NCBI GenBank assembly: GCA_001023575.1
Contig: CP011489.1
Location: 2,107,001 to 2,171,000 of the forward strand
DNA length: 64,000 nucleotides
Direction: 5' to 3'
DNA from: Actinobacteria bacterium IMCC26256
Lineage (GTDB): Bacteria > Actinomycetota > Acidimicrobiia > IMCC26256
The translations under genes and the position numbers were made by a program. The notes beneath the pieces are model-generated. The model worked only from the letters and a program-made list of their open reading frames with translations, did not search any database and was not told the DNA's origin. Each line of letters begins with the position of its first letter. Within the stretch, counting starts at the first letter, position 1. Positions 16,215 to 25,863 of this stretch are shown in pieces.

Positions 16215-17751
16215 GAGCCTCCTCTCTTCGATCATCGACTGGTGTATGCAGCACGACTCGGAAGGCGGCGCCGCCACCAGGGGCATCCTCAACATAGACC
16301 GAACCCCCTGAGGATTCAACCACTCCTCTAACGATTGAGAGACCCAAGCCGAGACCAGGCTGGACTCCATTGGGGTCTGTTCGATAGAAGCGTTCAAAGA
16401 TTCTGGCTCGCTCAGCTACAGGGACGCCAGGGCCGCTATCAAGGACGGAGAGCATCACGTGCTCTGCGTCGCATTCAAGCGTCACAGTTACAGGGATGGA
16501 TCCATACTTATGAGCGTTCTCAATTAAATTCCCGACCACTCGACGCAGCCCTTCAGAGTCGGCCCTCACTTCGCAGACCGCTGGTGCGTCTACCGTTACA
16601 GGCCGACCAGCAAGGTGCGCATCTAGGGCAGCCAACCGAACCAGTGATGCAAGATCAACTTTTCGTAGCATTACCGGAGCATCATTGCTCTCGCGCTCCA
16701 TGCGCGCTGAGGCGAGTATCTCCTCGACCATTCCTTGAAGACGCACCGACTGGCGTTCAATAACATCCAAGAGTTCACTCCGCTGGGCCGGGTCGTCGAC
16801 GAGTCGTGTCGCAGCAACGGCACCTCTAATCGACGTGAGGGGTGTCCGGAGTTCATGGCTGACTGAAGCGACAAACTGCGACTTCATTCTGTCGCTCTCC
16901 ACCAACTCAACGACATGGGCCTTCTCCGCAGCGTATAAACCTGCCTTGGCGATGGCTGCAGCGACCGGCTCCGCAAAGAGGCTCAGTGTCTGAAGGTCAT
17001 AGTCATCGAACTGGACTGATCCTGCTGCACGAACATTTAACACCCCGAGCAATTGCCCTCGATTGACGAGAGGAACAGACATGGCGCTCCCATCCTCACC
17101 GCCACCTGCACTTCCATCGCGAAGCCCTAAATCAACAGCATCTCCATTTACAAGCAGAGGAGCGCGGGTCTCCGCAACGCGACCAGCTACTGACTCTCCA
17201 ACGCGTACGCGAGCATCGCGAAAAAGGTGGCCTCCCCTTACCGCTACCACGCGCAAGTAGTCATCATCCTCAAGGAGCATCACAGACCCACTTCGAGCGC
17301 TCAATAACTGACTTGCACTCGCAAGAATCGCATCAAGCACTTCATCAAGTTCAAGAGCGGAGTTAAGGGCCTTACCCGCTGCAGATAATGCGCGATTCAT
17401 ATCGAGGCTCTGCGAATACGCGGCATTAAGCACGCGCTCGTCAGTAAGCAGCCGAAGGAGCCTATGGAGGTGAAGCTCTTTCTCAACTGCGTAGGCAACG
17501 AACCCAATGCCGAGTAGTGCTACTGCAGATCTCAGAATCCATTGGCCAGCACCTAGGGAAGACTCGGGCCCAGCCCAAGACGCAAGAGCAGAGGCTGCTG
17601 CTAAGGCCACCACAACAAGGACGGTAAGAATCCATAGTTGCATTCTGCGTTGCTCAATTACTTCAATTGAGGGTGCCTTGCGACGGGAGATACCAGCGAC
17701 TCGCGCCTCACGTTTAATGCGTTGATTGATCTCGCCGGGTAGTTGATCCAT
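16204..17751 (-). CDS. Membrane GAF-domain sensor histidine kinase
   Basis: The 515-residue kinase has a basic N-terminus, two membrane helices (about 39-60 and 70-90) with almost no loop, a GAF domain (about 135-270), a HisKA domain with His299 in SVSHELRTPLTS, and an HATPase domain with NLIENAHKYG, DSGPGVP and GLGLGLSIV. Sensing is therefore probably cytoplasmic through GAF. The response regulator ATG overlaps its 3' end, so the pair is translationally coupled. A 7-bp inverted repeat lies upstream at 17817-17840. The ligand is unknown. Confidence 0.92.
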   Translation of the reverse strand: MDQLPGEINQRIKREARVAGISRRKAPSIEVIEQRRMQLWILTVLVVVALAAASALASWAGPESSLGAGQWILRSAVALLGIGFVAYAVEKELHLHRLLRLLTDERVLNAAYSQSLDMNRALSAAGKALNSALELDEVLDAILASASQLLSARSGSVMLLEDDDYLRVVAVRGGHLFRDARVRVGESVAGRVAETRAPLLVNGDAVDLGLRDGSAGGGEDGSAMSVPLVNRGQLLGVLNVRAAGSVQFDDYDLQTLSLFAEPVAAAIAKAGLYAAEKAHVVELVESDRMKSQFVASVSHELRTPLTSIRGAVAATRLVDDPAQRSELLDVIERQSVRLQGMVEEILASARMERESNDAPVMLRKVDLASLVRLAALDAHLAGRPVTVDAPAVCEVRADSEGLRRVVGNLIENAHKYGSIPVTVTLECDAEHVMLSVLDSGPGVPVAERARIFERFYRTDPNGVQPGLGLGLSIVRGVVESSGGSVYVEDAPGGGAAFRVVLHTPVDDRREEAHVN

Positions 17752-17816
17752 TGCTCCGCCTGCTCTCCTTGGACATCGGGCCTATCGGCCTGCTGCGGGA
17801 GAACCTTGAGGGGCCG

Positions 17817-17840
17817 AGATCAATCATTTACCGTTGATCT
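17817..17840. promoter_or_regulatory. Inverted repeat upstream of the GAF histidine kinase
   Basis: AGATCAA and TTGATCT are separated by 10 nt, 66-89 bp upstream of the kinase start. It is a possible operator; no known regulator is assigned. Confidence 0.35.
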
Positions 17841-17866
17841 ATAGACCATTTATAGGCCTCAATGCC

Positions 17867-17887
17867 TAGAGCGCCGGGGGGGCTCTA
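17867..17887. terminator. Hairpin downstream of the VWA gene
   Basis: TAGAGC and GCTCTA enclose a G-rich 9-nt loop. It lies just past the VWA gene stop on the minus strand. No clear T-run follows on that strand; three A bases precede it. Confidence 0.35.
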
Positions 17888-17895
17888 AAACCGCA

Positions 17896-19893
17896 TTAAC
17901 CGGTGCGCCTTACCCTGCGCTGCTCAAGGAAGTCCACGAGTACGTAATCACCCAAATTATCTGGTGATGTGAAGAACGCCCTCCCGCGATTTAGACGAGT
18001 CAACTGCTCTACAAAATTACGTAGCCCCCAATCAGCATCGAGCATGAAAGTGTTGATCGTGATACCTGCCTTCGTGCAGCGAGCAGCCTCGCGCAAGGTT
18101 TCCTCAACCGTCACAGGCGACGCAGGGTACTGAAAATATGCCTCGCCATCCTCTATGTGTGCGGTCGGCTCGCCATCTGTCACCATAAGAATCTGCTTCG
18201 TGCCACTCTCGCGAGAGAGTTGCCTTCTAGCGAGCATCAACGCATGCTGCATGTTGGTCCCCCACTCGAAGTCCCAGGACAACTCGGGTAGTAATTCCGG
18301 CTTGATATCTCGAGCTACGCGCCCAAACGCGACAAGCCCGAAATGATCTCGCGGAAACTGTGATGTGATCAAAGCATGCAGCGCCATCGCAACTTTCTTA
18401 GCTGGCAAGAAGTTGTCGCGCATCGGCATTGACATTGAGACATCCAATAAGAGGACAGTCGACGACCGCGTCAGGACCTCTGTGCGCTCTACCTCAAAGT
18501 CTTCGGGGAGCAGGCGAACTGGCGTTCCAGCCCCTGCGCGAAATACGGCGTTGCGAATCGTCTGCTCGACATTCAGGTTGAAGGGGTCACCATATTCGTA
18601 TGGCTTGTGCTCGTAGGCGCGCTCATGACCTGCACCGACTTGCTCGACCTCGTGGCGGCCAGCCTGGTCCTTTAGGAGTTTGCGGTAGAGATCCCCGAGA
18701 GCCTTCTGCCCTAGAGCACGTACCGCACGTGGAGTCAGTTCAAGGCGGCCTTCACGCTGATCTATCAGGCCTGCCTCCTGAAGTATTCGAGTCATCTCGC
18801 GCATCTGCTCTAGCGATCGAGCTGCATCGTCTCCAAGTAACTCTCTGGCCCGATCAAGATCTACCTCGGCTAATTGAGCAGGGGTAGAGGCATTCTGAAG
18901 CATGCTCTCAAGTTGGTCTAGATCACCGAGATTCTGAAGCATCTCAGACATCTGCCCGAGCCCCATTGGTTGATCCCCTTGACCACCCATTGACTGCTGC
19001 CAACCCATATCTGGGAACGCATTCTGAAGATTGCGACCCAGCTCATCCATCTGCCAGCGCAGATCAACATCGTCAAGCAGCGCTTCACTAAGTTGCTGCA
19101 ACTGATCGCGCTGCTCAGGGGTCATGCTGTTGAGCATTTGCTGCATGGCCGCCATCGAACGCGCCATCTGCTCAAGCAACTCATCAAGCGTTGCAGGATT
19201 ACCTGGGAAAAAGTCAGAGTACTTAGCCATGAAGGCATCGAAGTCTGGCTCTTCGCCGCGCCCTCTCGCCTCAAGCATTTGGTTTAGATCAGCGAGCATG
19301 TCCTTCATACGAGCCATCTGTTCTGGAGATACGTTGCTCATGCCTTCAGAGAGTTGGTTGAAGTTGCTCTTGATTAACTCCGAACGAATCTCGTCCATGA
19401 GCTCCTCGAACTTCGCGCGAGCGGCGTCGTCCATGAAGTCGTATTCCTGAAGAGCCTTCACTAGCCCGCCAAGGTCTGGAGGCATCATGTCGAGTTCAAA
19501 GTTTCGCTCAGCGCCTAACTCTTCGACGATCTCTTTGCGTCGTTGATCCTGAGATTCGCGCGCGGCCTCAACTCGTCGCTCGATACCGGCACGTTCCTCA
19601 TTGAGTACTTCACGAAGTCGCTCGGCTATCTCCGCGAATGGTCCCCCAAGATCTTTTGACTCAACCTCATCACGCCTGCGCTCACGCAGTCGCTTCATCA
19701 TCTCGCGCAGACCCATCATCTGCTCGCCGTTGCTATCGCGCATCCCCTGCTGGAGGAGTCGCCTAAGAGCGGCGTTGGGGTCGCCGTGGTACGTGAGGTC
19801 GTCGGCCATCTCTGCAAGGAGAGAATCCGCGTCGAGGTTGAACCCAACCTGAGTCCCGTCCCAGCGTGAATAGTCAAATGCCCTGCGCGTCAT
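17896..19893 (-). CDS. Large VWA-domain protein with long helical N-terminal region (MoxR partner type)
   Basis: Of 665 residues, about 1-410 are charged, Met/Gln/Leu-rich and helical with coiled-coil character, and 475-665 form a von Willebrand A domain. The MIDAS metal site is present: Asp484-x-Ser486-x-Ser488 in LLLDVSMSM, plus TDGEP later. VWA proteins of this kind work with MoxR or ChlI-type AAA ATPases as chaperones that insert metals or assemble complexes. Such an ATPase is encoded at 21597-23006 on the same strand, separated by two plus-strand genes. No signal peptide is present, so it acts in the cytoplasm. The client is unknown. Confidence 0.88.
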   Translation of the reverse strand: MTRRAFDYSRWDGTQVGFNLDADSLLAEMADDLTYHGDPNAALRRLLQQGMRDSNGEQMMGLREMMKRLRERRRDEVESKDLGGPFAEIAERLREVLNEERAGIERRVEAARESQDQRRKEIVEELGAERNFELDMMPPDLGGLVKALQEYDFMDDAARAKFEELMDEIRSELIKSNFNQLSEGMSNVSPEQMARMKDMLADLNQMLEARGRGEEPDFDAFMAKYSDFFPGNPATLDELLEQMARSMAAMQQMLNSMTPEQRDQLQQLSEALLDDVDLRWQMDELGRNLQNAFPDMGWQQSMGGQGDQPMGLGQMSEMLQNLGDLDQLESMLQNASTPAQLAEVDLDRARELLGDDAARSLEQMREMTRILQEAGLIDQREGRLELTPRAVRALGQKALGDLYRKLLKDQAGRHEVEQVGAGHERAYEHKPYEYGDPFNLNVEQTIRNAVFRAGAGTPVRLLPEDFEVERTEVLTRSSTVLLLDVSMSMPMRDNFLPAKKVAMALHALITSQFPRDHFGLVAFGRVARDIKPELLPELSWDFEWGTNMQHALMLARRQLSRESGTKQILMVTDGEPTAHIEDGEAYFQYPASPVTVEETLREAARCTKAGITINTFMLDADWGLRNFVEQLTRLNRGRAFFTSPDNLGDYVLVDFLEQRRVRRTG

Positions 19894-19957
19894 ACCTGCA
19901 GCGTAGGCCGAGACCCCCGACTCGGCCCCTACCCTCGGTATCGGCGAGAATGGTCTT

Positions 19958-20344
19958 ATGACTCAATCCCCTCGAAAGCTGGCGCCAATAGCTCTCCTTC
20001 TTTCGGCTGCTCTCCTTGTAACCGGCTGCTCCGGGTCAAGCAAGAAGAACGTTCTCCCAGATCCCAAAAAGGCTTTCTGCGATAAAGGTAAGGAGTATGA
20101 GGCGCTGATTACCTCGGGAAAGAAGGTAAGCGTCGACGAGCAGCTCGCAATCGTGCGAGAGATCAACGCGAATGCCCCTAAAGACATCGCAGCAGATACA
20201 CAAGTTTTCCTGAGCGCTCTAGAGCGAGTCTCCAATGGAGACAAACGTGTAGTCGACGATGCGCAGGTTCGCGAGGCAATCGTGAATGTAAATCGTCGTT
20301 TTGCACAAGGCTGCGGACTCTTCGATCGCAAGTCCGCTATCTAA
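19958..20344 (+). CDS. Small lipoprotein of unknown function
   Basis: The 128-residue protein has a signal peptide with a hydrophobic stretch (about 9-23) and lipobox LVTGC, so Cys24 should be lipidated. The mature part is helical and charged, with two further cysteines (about 41 and 119) that could form a disulphide. No family was recognised. It is divergent from the VWA gene (64 bp apart) and 8 nt upstream of the GH1-like gene, so it is likely co-transcribed with the latter. Confidence 0.75.
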   Translation: MTQSPRKLAPIALLLSAALLVTGCSGSSKKNVLPDPKKAFCDKGKEYEALITSGKKVSVDEQLAIVREINANAPKDIAADTQVFLSALERVSNGDKRVVDDAQVREAIVNVNRRFAQGCGLFDRKSAI

Positions 20345-20352
20345 GGAACTCA

Positions 20353-21585
20353 TTGCCCCAATTTGAGAGTGGCGAGCCCCAAAAAGGATTCACTAGCGAT
20401 TTCATTTGGGGGACCAACTCGTCATCTACTCAGGTTGAGGGAGCGGCACGACAGAGCGACTGGCTCGATTGGGAGATACAGGGCAACGCTCCTCGTTCGG
20501 GAGAAGGTAACGGTTTCAAGACTCAATACTCTGAGGACTTCTCCCTATACGCCTCCTTTGGATTACTTCAGCACAGACTCTCCATCGACTGGGCTCGAAT
20601 TGAGCCATCTGAAGGTCGCAGAGACGGCGCAGAGATTGAGCATGCGCGTTGGGTTCTCGAGTCAGCACGCGATGCGGGGATCGAACCTTGGGTCTGCCTT
20701 CACCACATCGCTCTACCCGGGTGGTTTACAGAGCTGGGTGAAGGCGGGTTCAGAGACGACAAGACACGCTCCTATTTCTGGGCACGCCATGTTGCGTTCT
20801 GTGCTGAGACCTTCGGCGATCTAGTCGCTGGGTGGCAACCACTCCACCATCCGACTGCATACGCATCTGATGCATTTCTCAACGGAGTCCATCCTCCAGG
20901 CTCAAAGCATCCAGCAAAGTTTGCTGAGACGCTGCGCGGCATGGTCTTTGCGTGGCGCGATGCGTGGCGTGAATTGAGAGGCGGCCCTCCTATAGCGACT
21001 GCCCTGAACCTTGCACCAATTTTCGCGATAGATAACTCTCCGGTAGCAGAGCAACACGCACGCGACGCAGACGCAGTGATCTGGAGGGTCTGGATGCGCG
21101 CTCTGCGAGATGGAGTACTAACCATTCCAGGGATGCCCGAGATCGAGATACCCGAGCTGCGCGACTCCTGCGACATGGTGGGTTTCAGTTACGAGTCTGC
21201 AATCGGAGTGACACGCGAAGGGAAATTCGTTAGTTACCCAAACAATCTGAGGAAGACTTCTTTAGGGATAGCTCCATGGGTAGAAGGGCTATCGCTCGTA
21301 CTCCACAGGCTCGCGGAGGAACTACCCGACCGGCCCCTATTAATCACAGGGCTCGGCATCGGCACCGATGATGACGCATGGCGATGCGACTACCTACGCG
21401 AATGCTTCGCAGCCGTTGAAGAGGCAATCGACGATGGCATCGATATTCGCGGCATCTTCCACCAAACAGGGATTGACCAGTACGAGTGGCTAGGCGGCTA
21501 TGAGACTCCGTATGGATTATTCACGCGAGACAGAGAACCGCGCGCGAGCGCGGAGGTAGTCGCCGAGTACGCAAAGAAGCGGTAA
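20353..21585 (+). CDS. GH1-fold (beta-glucosidase-like) protein lacking both catalytic glutamates; probable pseudoenzyme
   Basis: The 410-residue protein follows the glycoside hydrolase family 1 layout: FIWGTNSSSTQVEGA at the N-terminus, HRLSIDWARIEP, CLHHIALPGWF, GVHPPG, and a C-terminal HQTGIDQYEWLGGY. The acid/base site, normally NEP, reads HHP (165-167), with His166 where Glu belongs. The nucleophile site, normally ITENG, reads ITGLG (331-335), with Gly333 where Glu belongs. Other sugar-pocket residues are kept, so binding without hydrolysis is plausible. The start is TTG at 20353, with AAGGA upstream. No signal peptide is seen. It lies 8 nt after a lipoprotein gene, inside a MoxR-VWA pair. 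Confidence 0.85.
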   Translation: MPQFESGEPQKGFTSDFIWGTNSSSTQVEGAARQSDWLDWEIQGNAPRSGEGNGFKTQYSEDFSLYASFGLLQHRLSIDWARIEPSEGRRDGAEIEHARWVLESARDAGIEPWVCLHHIALPGWFTELGEGGFRDDKTRSYFWARHVAFCAETFGDLVAGWQPLHHPTAYASDAFLNGVHPPGSKHPAKFAETLRGMVFAWRDAWRELRGGPPIATALNLAPIFAIDNSPVAEQHARDADAVIWRVWMRALRDGVLTIPGMPEIEIPELRDSCDMVGFSYESAIGVTREGKFVSYPNNLRKTSLGIAPWVEGLSLVLHRLAEELPDRPLLITGLGIGTDDDAWRCDYLRECFAAVEEAIDDGIDIRGIFHQTGIDQYEWLGGYETPYGLFTRDREPRASAEVVAEYAKKR

Positions 21586-21596
21586 AAACCTATTAA

Positions 21597-23006
21597 TTAA
21601 CGGTTGGAGCCCCGAGATCGATAAGTAGCACGCCCATCTACTGCATCCTTGTTGAGGCGCTTCGAAAGATGAAGTCCCTCAAGCAAGAACTCAATTGCGG
21701 ACGCGACGCTTCCCGGAGTCTCAACCACACCTAAGTCTTCTAGAGTCTCTTTCACGCCTGGCAAATCTGAGATCAGAGCGACGTAGTCTGCCGATGGCAG
21801 TTCATCACCGGTATGCACAACACGACCATCGTCAAACGCCTGCACTAACGCAGTAAGGCGCTCTGGTTTTACATGCGCGCGGAATACCTCGAGGATCGCT
21901 GCTTGAATAATTCGCTCGAGTACTTGACCCTCGCGACCGTCATCGAGGGTCTCGATCTCAATCTTCCCGCTAGTACTAGACACCAGGGCCTCTAGGTCGC
22001 TAACACGCGGAACGGCCTCGGCTTCGTGGGTGTGCAGAGCGCGTCGTAAAGCATTCGCAACGAGGGTCTCATAGTTTGCAATCGAGAGCCTCACGGATAC
22101 TCCGGAGCGCTGGTTGACGTGTGGCGACCTTCGTGCCTGCTGACTAATCTCCGCGATGATCTCGACCATAAATGCTGGAACCGTTACCTCAACGCCCGCA
22201 GCCGAGATGACCTGAGCCTCTTGGGCTATTACATCCATCTCTAACCCAACCTCTAATGGGTAGTGAGTGCGAATCTGAGCCCCAAAGCGGTCTTTAAGGG
22301 GAGTAATGATGCGACCGCGGTTGGTGTAGTCCTCTGGGTTTGCAGATGCGACGAGCATCACATCTACTGGCAGACGAATCTTGTATCCGCGAATCTGCAC
22401 ATCACGCTCTTCAAGGACATTGAGGAGGCCGACCTGAATCCGCTCTGCGAGATCGGGCAACTCGTTAATCGCAAAGATTCCGCGATTTGTGCGCGGCACC
22501 ATTCCGTAGTGAATCGTTAGTTCATCTGAGAGGTAGCGACCCTCAGCAACCTTGATCGGGTCGACCTCACCGATGAGGTCCGCTATCGAAGTATCTGGAG
22601 TAGCGAGTTTCTCCCCGAAGCGGCGGCTGCGATGAACCCATGTAATTGGGGTCTCGTCACCCTGCTCCTCGATGAGGGTCCGGGCGTGAGCACTAATCGG
22701 GTTATAGGGATCATCGTTGATCTCGCTCCCAGCGACAATCGGCATCCACTCGTCAAGGAGTTCAGTCAAGGATCGGATGATGCGCGTCTTGGCCTGGCCG
22801 CGCTCGCCGAGCAGGATCACGTCGTGCCCAGCCAGTAGGGCGTTCTCTAATTGAGGAAGAACTGTGTCTTCATACCCAAGCACCCCATCGACAAGTGGTC
22901 GGCCGGCGATGATTCGCTCAATGGCATTGGCGCGCACTTCATCCTTGACCGGACGGGAGACCCAGCCGCTTGCTTTGAGTTCGCCGAGTGTTGTGGGGCG
23001 GGTCAT
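21597..23006 (-). CDS. MoxR/ChlI-type AAA+ ATPase
   Basis: The 469-residue ATPase has Walker A GERGQAKT (about 67-74) and a Walker B-like GIFAINELPDL with the ChlI-type layout, including SANPEDYTNRGRIITPLKDRFG, where the arginine and sensor residues lie. It resembles magnesium-chelatase subunit I-like MoxR proteins that pair with VWA proteins. AAAGGAG precedes the ATG at 23006. The likely VWA partner is at 17896-19893. The absence of chelatase H/D genes argues against chlorophyll synthesis and for a general assembly chaperone. It is divergent from sdhC. Confidence 0.9.
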   Translation of the reverse strand: MTRPTTLGELKASGWVSRPVKDEVRANAIERIIAGRPLVDGVLGYEDTVLPQLENALLAGHDVILLGERGQAKTRIIRSLTELLDEWMPIVAGSEINDDPYNPISAHARTLIEEQGDETPITWVHRSRRFGEKLATPDTSIADLIGEVDPIKVAEGRYLSDELTIHYGMVPRTNRGIFAINELPDLAERIQVGLLNVLEERDVQIRGYKIRLPVDVMLVASANPEDYTNRGRIITPLKDRFGAQIRTHYPLEVGLEMDVIAQEAQVISAAGVEVTVPAFMVEIIAEISQQARRSPHVNQRSGVSVRLSIANYETLVANALRRALHTHEAEAVPRVSDLEALVSSTSGKIEIETLDDGREGQVLERIIQAAILEVFRAHVKPERLTALVQAFDDGRVVHTGDELPSADYVALISDLPGVKETLEDLGVVETPGSVASAIEFLLEGLHLSKRLNKDAVDGRATYRSRGSNR

Positions 23007-23095
23007 GGGGACTCCTTTAGAGATAACGGGTTTACGCGCTCCCCTAGGTTGCCCTAAGTCGCTCCCCGAAACCGTACCAGCGTCGCCTTTCTCCC

Positions 23096-23111
23096 CGTGT
23101 CGTGAGACACG
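23096..23111. other. Stem-loop with a GTGA tetraloop upstream of sdhC
   Basis: CGTGTC and GACACG pair around GTGA, a GNRA-type tetraloop. It lies in the divergent region between the MoxR ATPase and sdhC, 61 bp before the sdhC start. The role is unknown. Confidence 0.4.
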
Positions 23112-23171
23112 TGCGCCCTCTACTACCGTTCACACTGGAACTTGTTGGTCACCGCGAGAGGAATACAGGCC

Positions 23172-23921
23172 ATGACGAAGGTTGAGAATGCGCAGCGGTA
23201 CGTAGGCGCTCCGCAACCAGCACCTGCGAAGAAGGACGGACCCTTCTTTGTGATGTTCTGGCGTTCAGCGGTGGGCAAGAAGTGGATCATGGCCGTCACC
23301 GGCATCATGCTCATCGGATTTGTGTTTGCTCACATGCTTGGGAACCTCAAGATCTTTCTTAGCGCTGACGCTATCGATCACTACGCCGAGTGGCTCCGAA
23401 CCATTGGCTACCCGATACTCCCTAAGACTGGTGTTCTTTGGATTCTGCGCGCCGGTCTTTTAGGCGCCGTCGTACTCCACATCTGGGCAGCGGCATCGCT
23501 AACCAGAATGAATCGTGCAGCCCGACCCAACGGCTACAAGTCGCCGCGTGAGTATGTAGCCGCAGATTTTGCGGCCCGCACGATGCGCTGGACCGGCATC
23601 ATCCTCACACTCTTCATCATCTTCCATCTTCTCGACCTCACTTGGGGACAGACTGGGGTGAAGGATTTTAAGAGCGGGGATGTCTACAACAACATCGTCA
23701 ACTCCTTCACACGAGTCCCTGTTGCGATCGCGTACATCGTCGCGAACATCGCTATAGGAATTCACCTCTACCACGGTGCTTGGTCAATGTTCCAGAGCCT
23801 CGGGATCAACAGCCCGAGATTCAATCCTTGGCGCAGGGGCTTTGCTATTGGGCTCGCATCAATCATCGCCATCGGCAATATCAGCATTCCTCTCCTAGTA
23901 GTAACAAAGGTCGTCAAGTGA
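23172..23921 (+). CDS. sdhC: Succinate dehydrogenase cytochrome b subunit
   Basis: This is the membrane anchor of respiratory complex II, carrying haem b and passing electrons to quinone. Its 249 residues hold five predicted membrane helices with histidines spaced as haem ligands (for example in [30 protein letters not shown]), the pattern of single-polypeptide b558-type anchors. The start is ATG at 23172, with AGAGGA upstream; the longer in-frame start at 23142 has no such site. The sdhA GTG overlaps its stop by 4 nt. No separate sdhD is present, consistent with this type. Confidence 0.95.
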   Translation: MTKVENAQRYVGAPQPAPAKKDGPFFVMFWRSAVGKKWIMAVTGIMLIGFVFAHMLGNLKIFLSADAIDHYAEWLRTIGYPILPKTGVLWILRAGLLGAVVLHIWAAASLTRMNRAARPNGYKSPREYVAADFAARTMRWTGIILTLFIIFHLLDLTWGQTGVKDFKSGDVYNNIVNSFTRVPVAIAYIVANIAIGIHLYHGAWSMFQSLGINSPRFNPWRRGFAIGLASIIAIGNISIPLLVVTKVVK

Positions 23922-25843
23922 GCAACATCAACCTCGATGCAAAGATCCCCGCTGGGGCCCTAGAGGACAAGTGGGATAACCACAAGTTCTCAGTGAAGCT
24001 TGTTAACCCTGCAAACCGACGCAAGTTTCGCGTTGTTATTGTCGGCTCTGGCCTCGCAGGAGCATCTGCGGCAGCAACTCTCGGTGAGCTTGGCTACCAC
24101 GTTCAACTCCTTACATTCCACGACTCCCCGCGACGCGCTCACTCAATCGCAGCACAGGGCGGAATCAACGCAGCCAAGAACTACCCAAATGATGGAGACA
24201 GCGTAAAGCGCCTCTTCTACGACACGATCAAGGGTGGCGACTTCCGCGCACGCGAGGCAAACGTTCATCGCTTGGCACAGGTGAGCGTAAACATCATTGA
24301 CCAGTGCGTCTCTCAAGGTGTTCCGTTTGCACGTGAGTACGCAGGGTTGCTCGATAACCGATCATTCGGTGGAGCGCAGGTTTCACGCACCTTCTACGCT
24401 CGTGGCCAGACAGGGCAGCAGCTTCTTCTAGGCGCATACCAAGCACTTGCTCGCCAGGTGCACCTCGGAAATGTGGAGCTCCACAACCGCACCGAGATGC
24501 TCGACATGGTGATGAAGGATGGACGAGCAGTTGGCGTAGTGGCTCGAGACCTAATCACCGGAGCAATTCACTCGTACTCAGGGCACGCAGTCGTACTTGC
24601 TACTGGTGGATACGGAAACGTCTTCTACCTCTCCACTAACGCAATGGCTAGCAACGTCACTGCAGCATGGCGCGCACACAAGCGCGGTGCGCTAATGGCT
24701 AATCCTTGCTTCACGCAGATTCACCCCACCTGCATCCCTGCCTCAGATGAGTTCCAATCCAAGTTGACCCTCATGAGCGAGTCGCTTCGAAACGACGGTC
24801 GCATCTGGGTACCCCAGAATGCAGAAGACACTCGATCCCCTGAGCAGATCCCAGACTCCGAGCGCGATTACTTCCTCGAGCGTATGTACCCGTCCTTCGG
24901 GAACCTTGCGCCGCGAGATATCGCTTCGCGGGCATCAAAGCGCCAGGTCGATGTTGGTAAGGGTGTTGGGCCAATCAAGAACGGCGTCTACCTCGACTTC
25001 GATGAGGCAATCAATCGTCTCGGCGCACCTGTGATTGAGGAGCGCTACGGCAACCTTCTCCAGATGTACGAGCGCATCACCGGCGAAGACCCATACAAGA
25101 TGCCCATGCGCATCTACCCAGCAGTGCACTACACAATGGGTGGACTCTGGGTTGACTACAACCTAATGAGCAACGTCGAGGGCTTATACGTACTCGGCGA
25201 GGCGAACTTCTCTGATCACGGAGCCAACCGACTCGGTGCGAGCGCTCTCATGCAGGGGCTCTCCGATGGCTACTTCGTGCTCCCTGCCACCATCACTGAT
25301 TATCTTGCTCCTCAGCTTGGAGAGGCCCCCATATCTACTGAGGACCCCATCTTCAAGCAGGCTGAGGCCGCTGTGCGCGACCGCACCAACCAAATGGTCG
25401 CTATCAAGGGCACTCACTCCCCCGATCACTTCCACCGCGAGCTCGGCAAGATCATTTGGGAGCACTGCGGCATGGAGCGCTCGGCGGAGAGCCTCGATAA
25501 GGCCCTCGCTGAGATCCCCGTACTGCGCGAGCAGTTCTGGAACGACGTGCGCGTGCTCGGTGATACTGAGTCATTCAACCAATCGGTTGAGAAGGCTGGG
25601 CGTGTCGCCGACTTCCTTGAGTTTGGTGAGGAGTTAGTGCTCGACGCAAGGCGCCGCGAGGAGTCGTGCGGTGGCCACTTCCGAGTTGAGTACCAGACCG
25701 AGGATGGCGAGGCTCTCCGCAACGACGATGATTTTGCTCATGTCTCCGCTTGGGAGTGGGAGGGCGAGGGCAACGAGCCGACGCTTCACCGCGAGCCGCT
25801 CGTCTATGAGAACGTTCACCTTGCAACTAGGTCCTACAAGTAG
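23918..25843 (+). CDS. sdhA: Succinate dehydrogenase flavoprotein subunit
   Basis: This is the catalytic FAD subunit of complex II, oxidising succinate to fumarate. Its 641 residues carry the dinucleotide motif [14 protein letters not shown] near the N-terminus, [12 protein letters not shown] around the covalent FAD histidine, and the substrate/catalytic segments HPTCIP and HYTMGG. The start is GTG at 23918, overlapping the sdhC stop, with AAAGG upstream; an in-frame upstream extension to 23780 overlaps sdhC and is not used. The next gene, sdhB, follows at 20 nt. Confidence 0.95.
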   Translation: MSNINLDAKIPAGALEDKWDNHKFSVKLVNPANRRKFRVVIVGSGLAGASAAATLGELGYHVQLLTFHDSPRRAHSIAAQGGINAAKNYPNDGDSVKRLFYDTIKGGDFRAREANVHRLAQVSVNIIDQCVSQGVPFAREYAGLLDNRSFGGAQVSRTFYARGQTGQQLLLGAYQALARQVHLGNVELHNRTEMLDMVMKDGRAVGVVARDLITGAIHSYSGHAVVLATGGYGNVFYLSTNAMASNVTAAWRAHKRGALMANPCFTQIHPTCIPASDEFQSKLTLMSESLRNDGRIWVPQNAEDTRSPEQIPDSERDYFLERMYPSFGNLAPRDIASRASKRQVDVGKGVGPIKNGVYLDFDEAINRLGAPVIEERYGNLLQMYERITGEDPYKMPMRIYPAVHYTMGGLWVDYNLMSNVEGLYVLGEANFSDHGANRLGASALMQGLSDGYFVLPATITDYLAPQLGEAPISTEDPIFKQAEAAVRDRTNQMVAIKGTHSPDHFHRELGKIIWEHCGMERSAESLDKALAEIPVLREQFWNDVRVLGDTESFNQSVEKAGRVADFLEFGEELVLDARRREESCGGHFRVEYQTEDGEALRNDDDFAHVSAWEWEGEGNEPTLHREPLVYENVHLATRSYK

Positions 25844-25863
25844 TCGATAGGAGGACGAGGACT

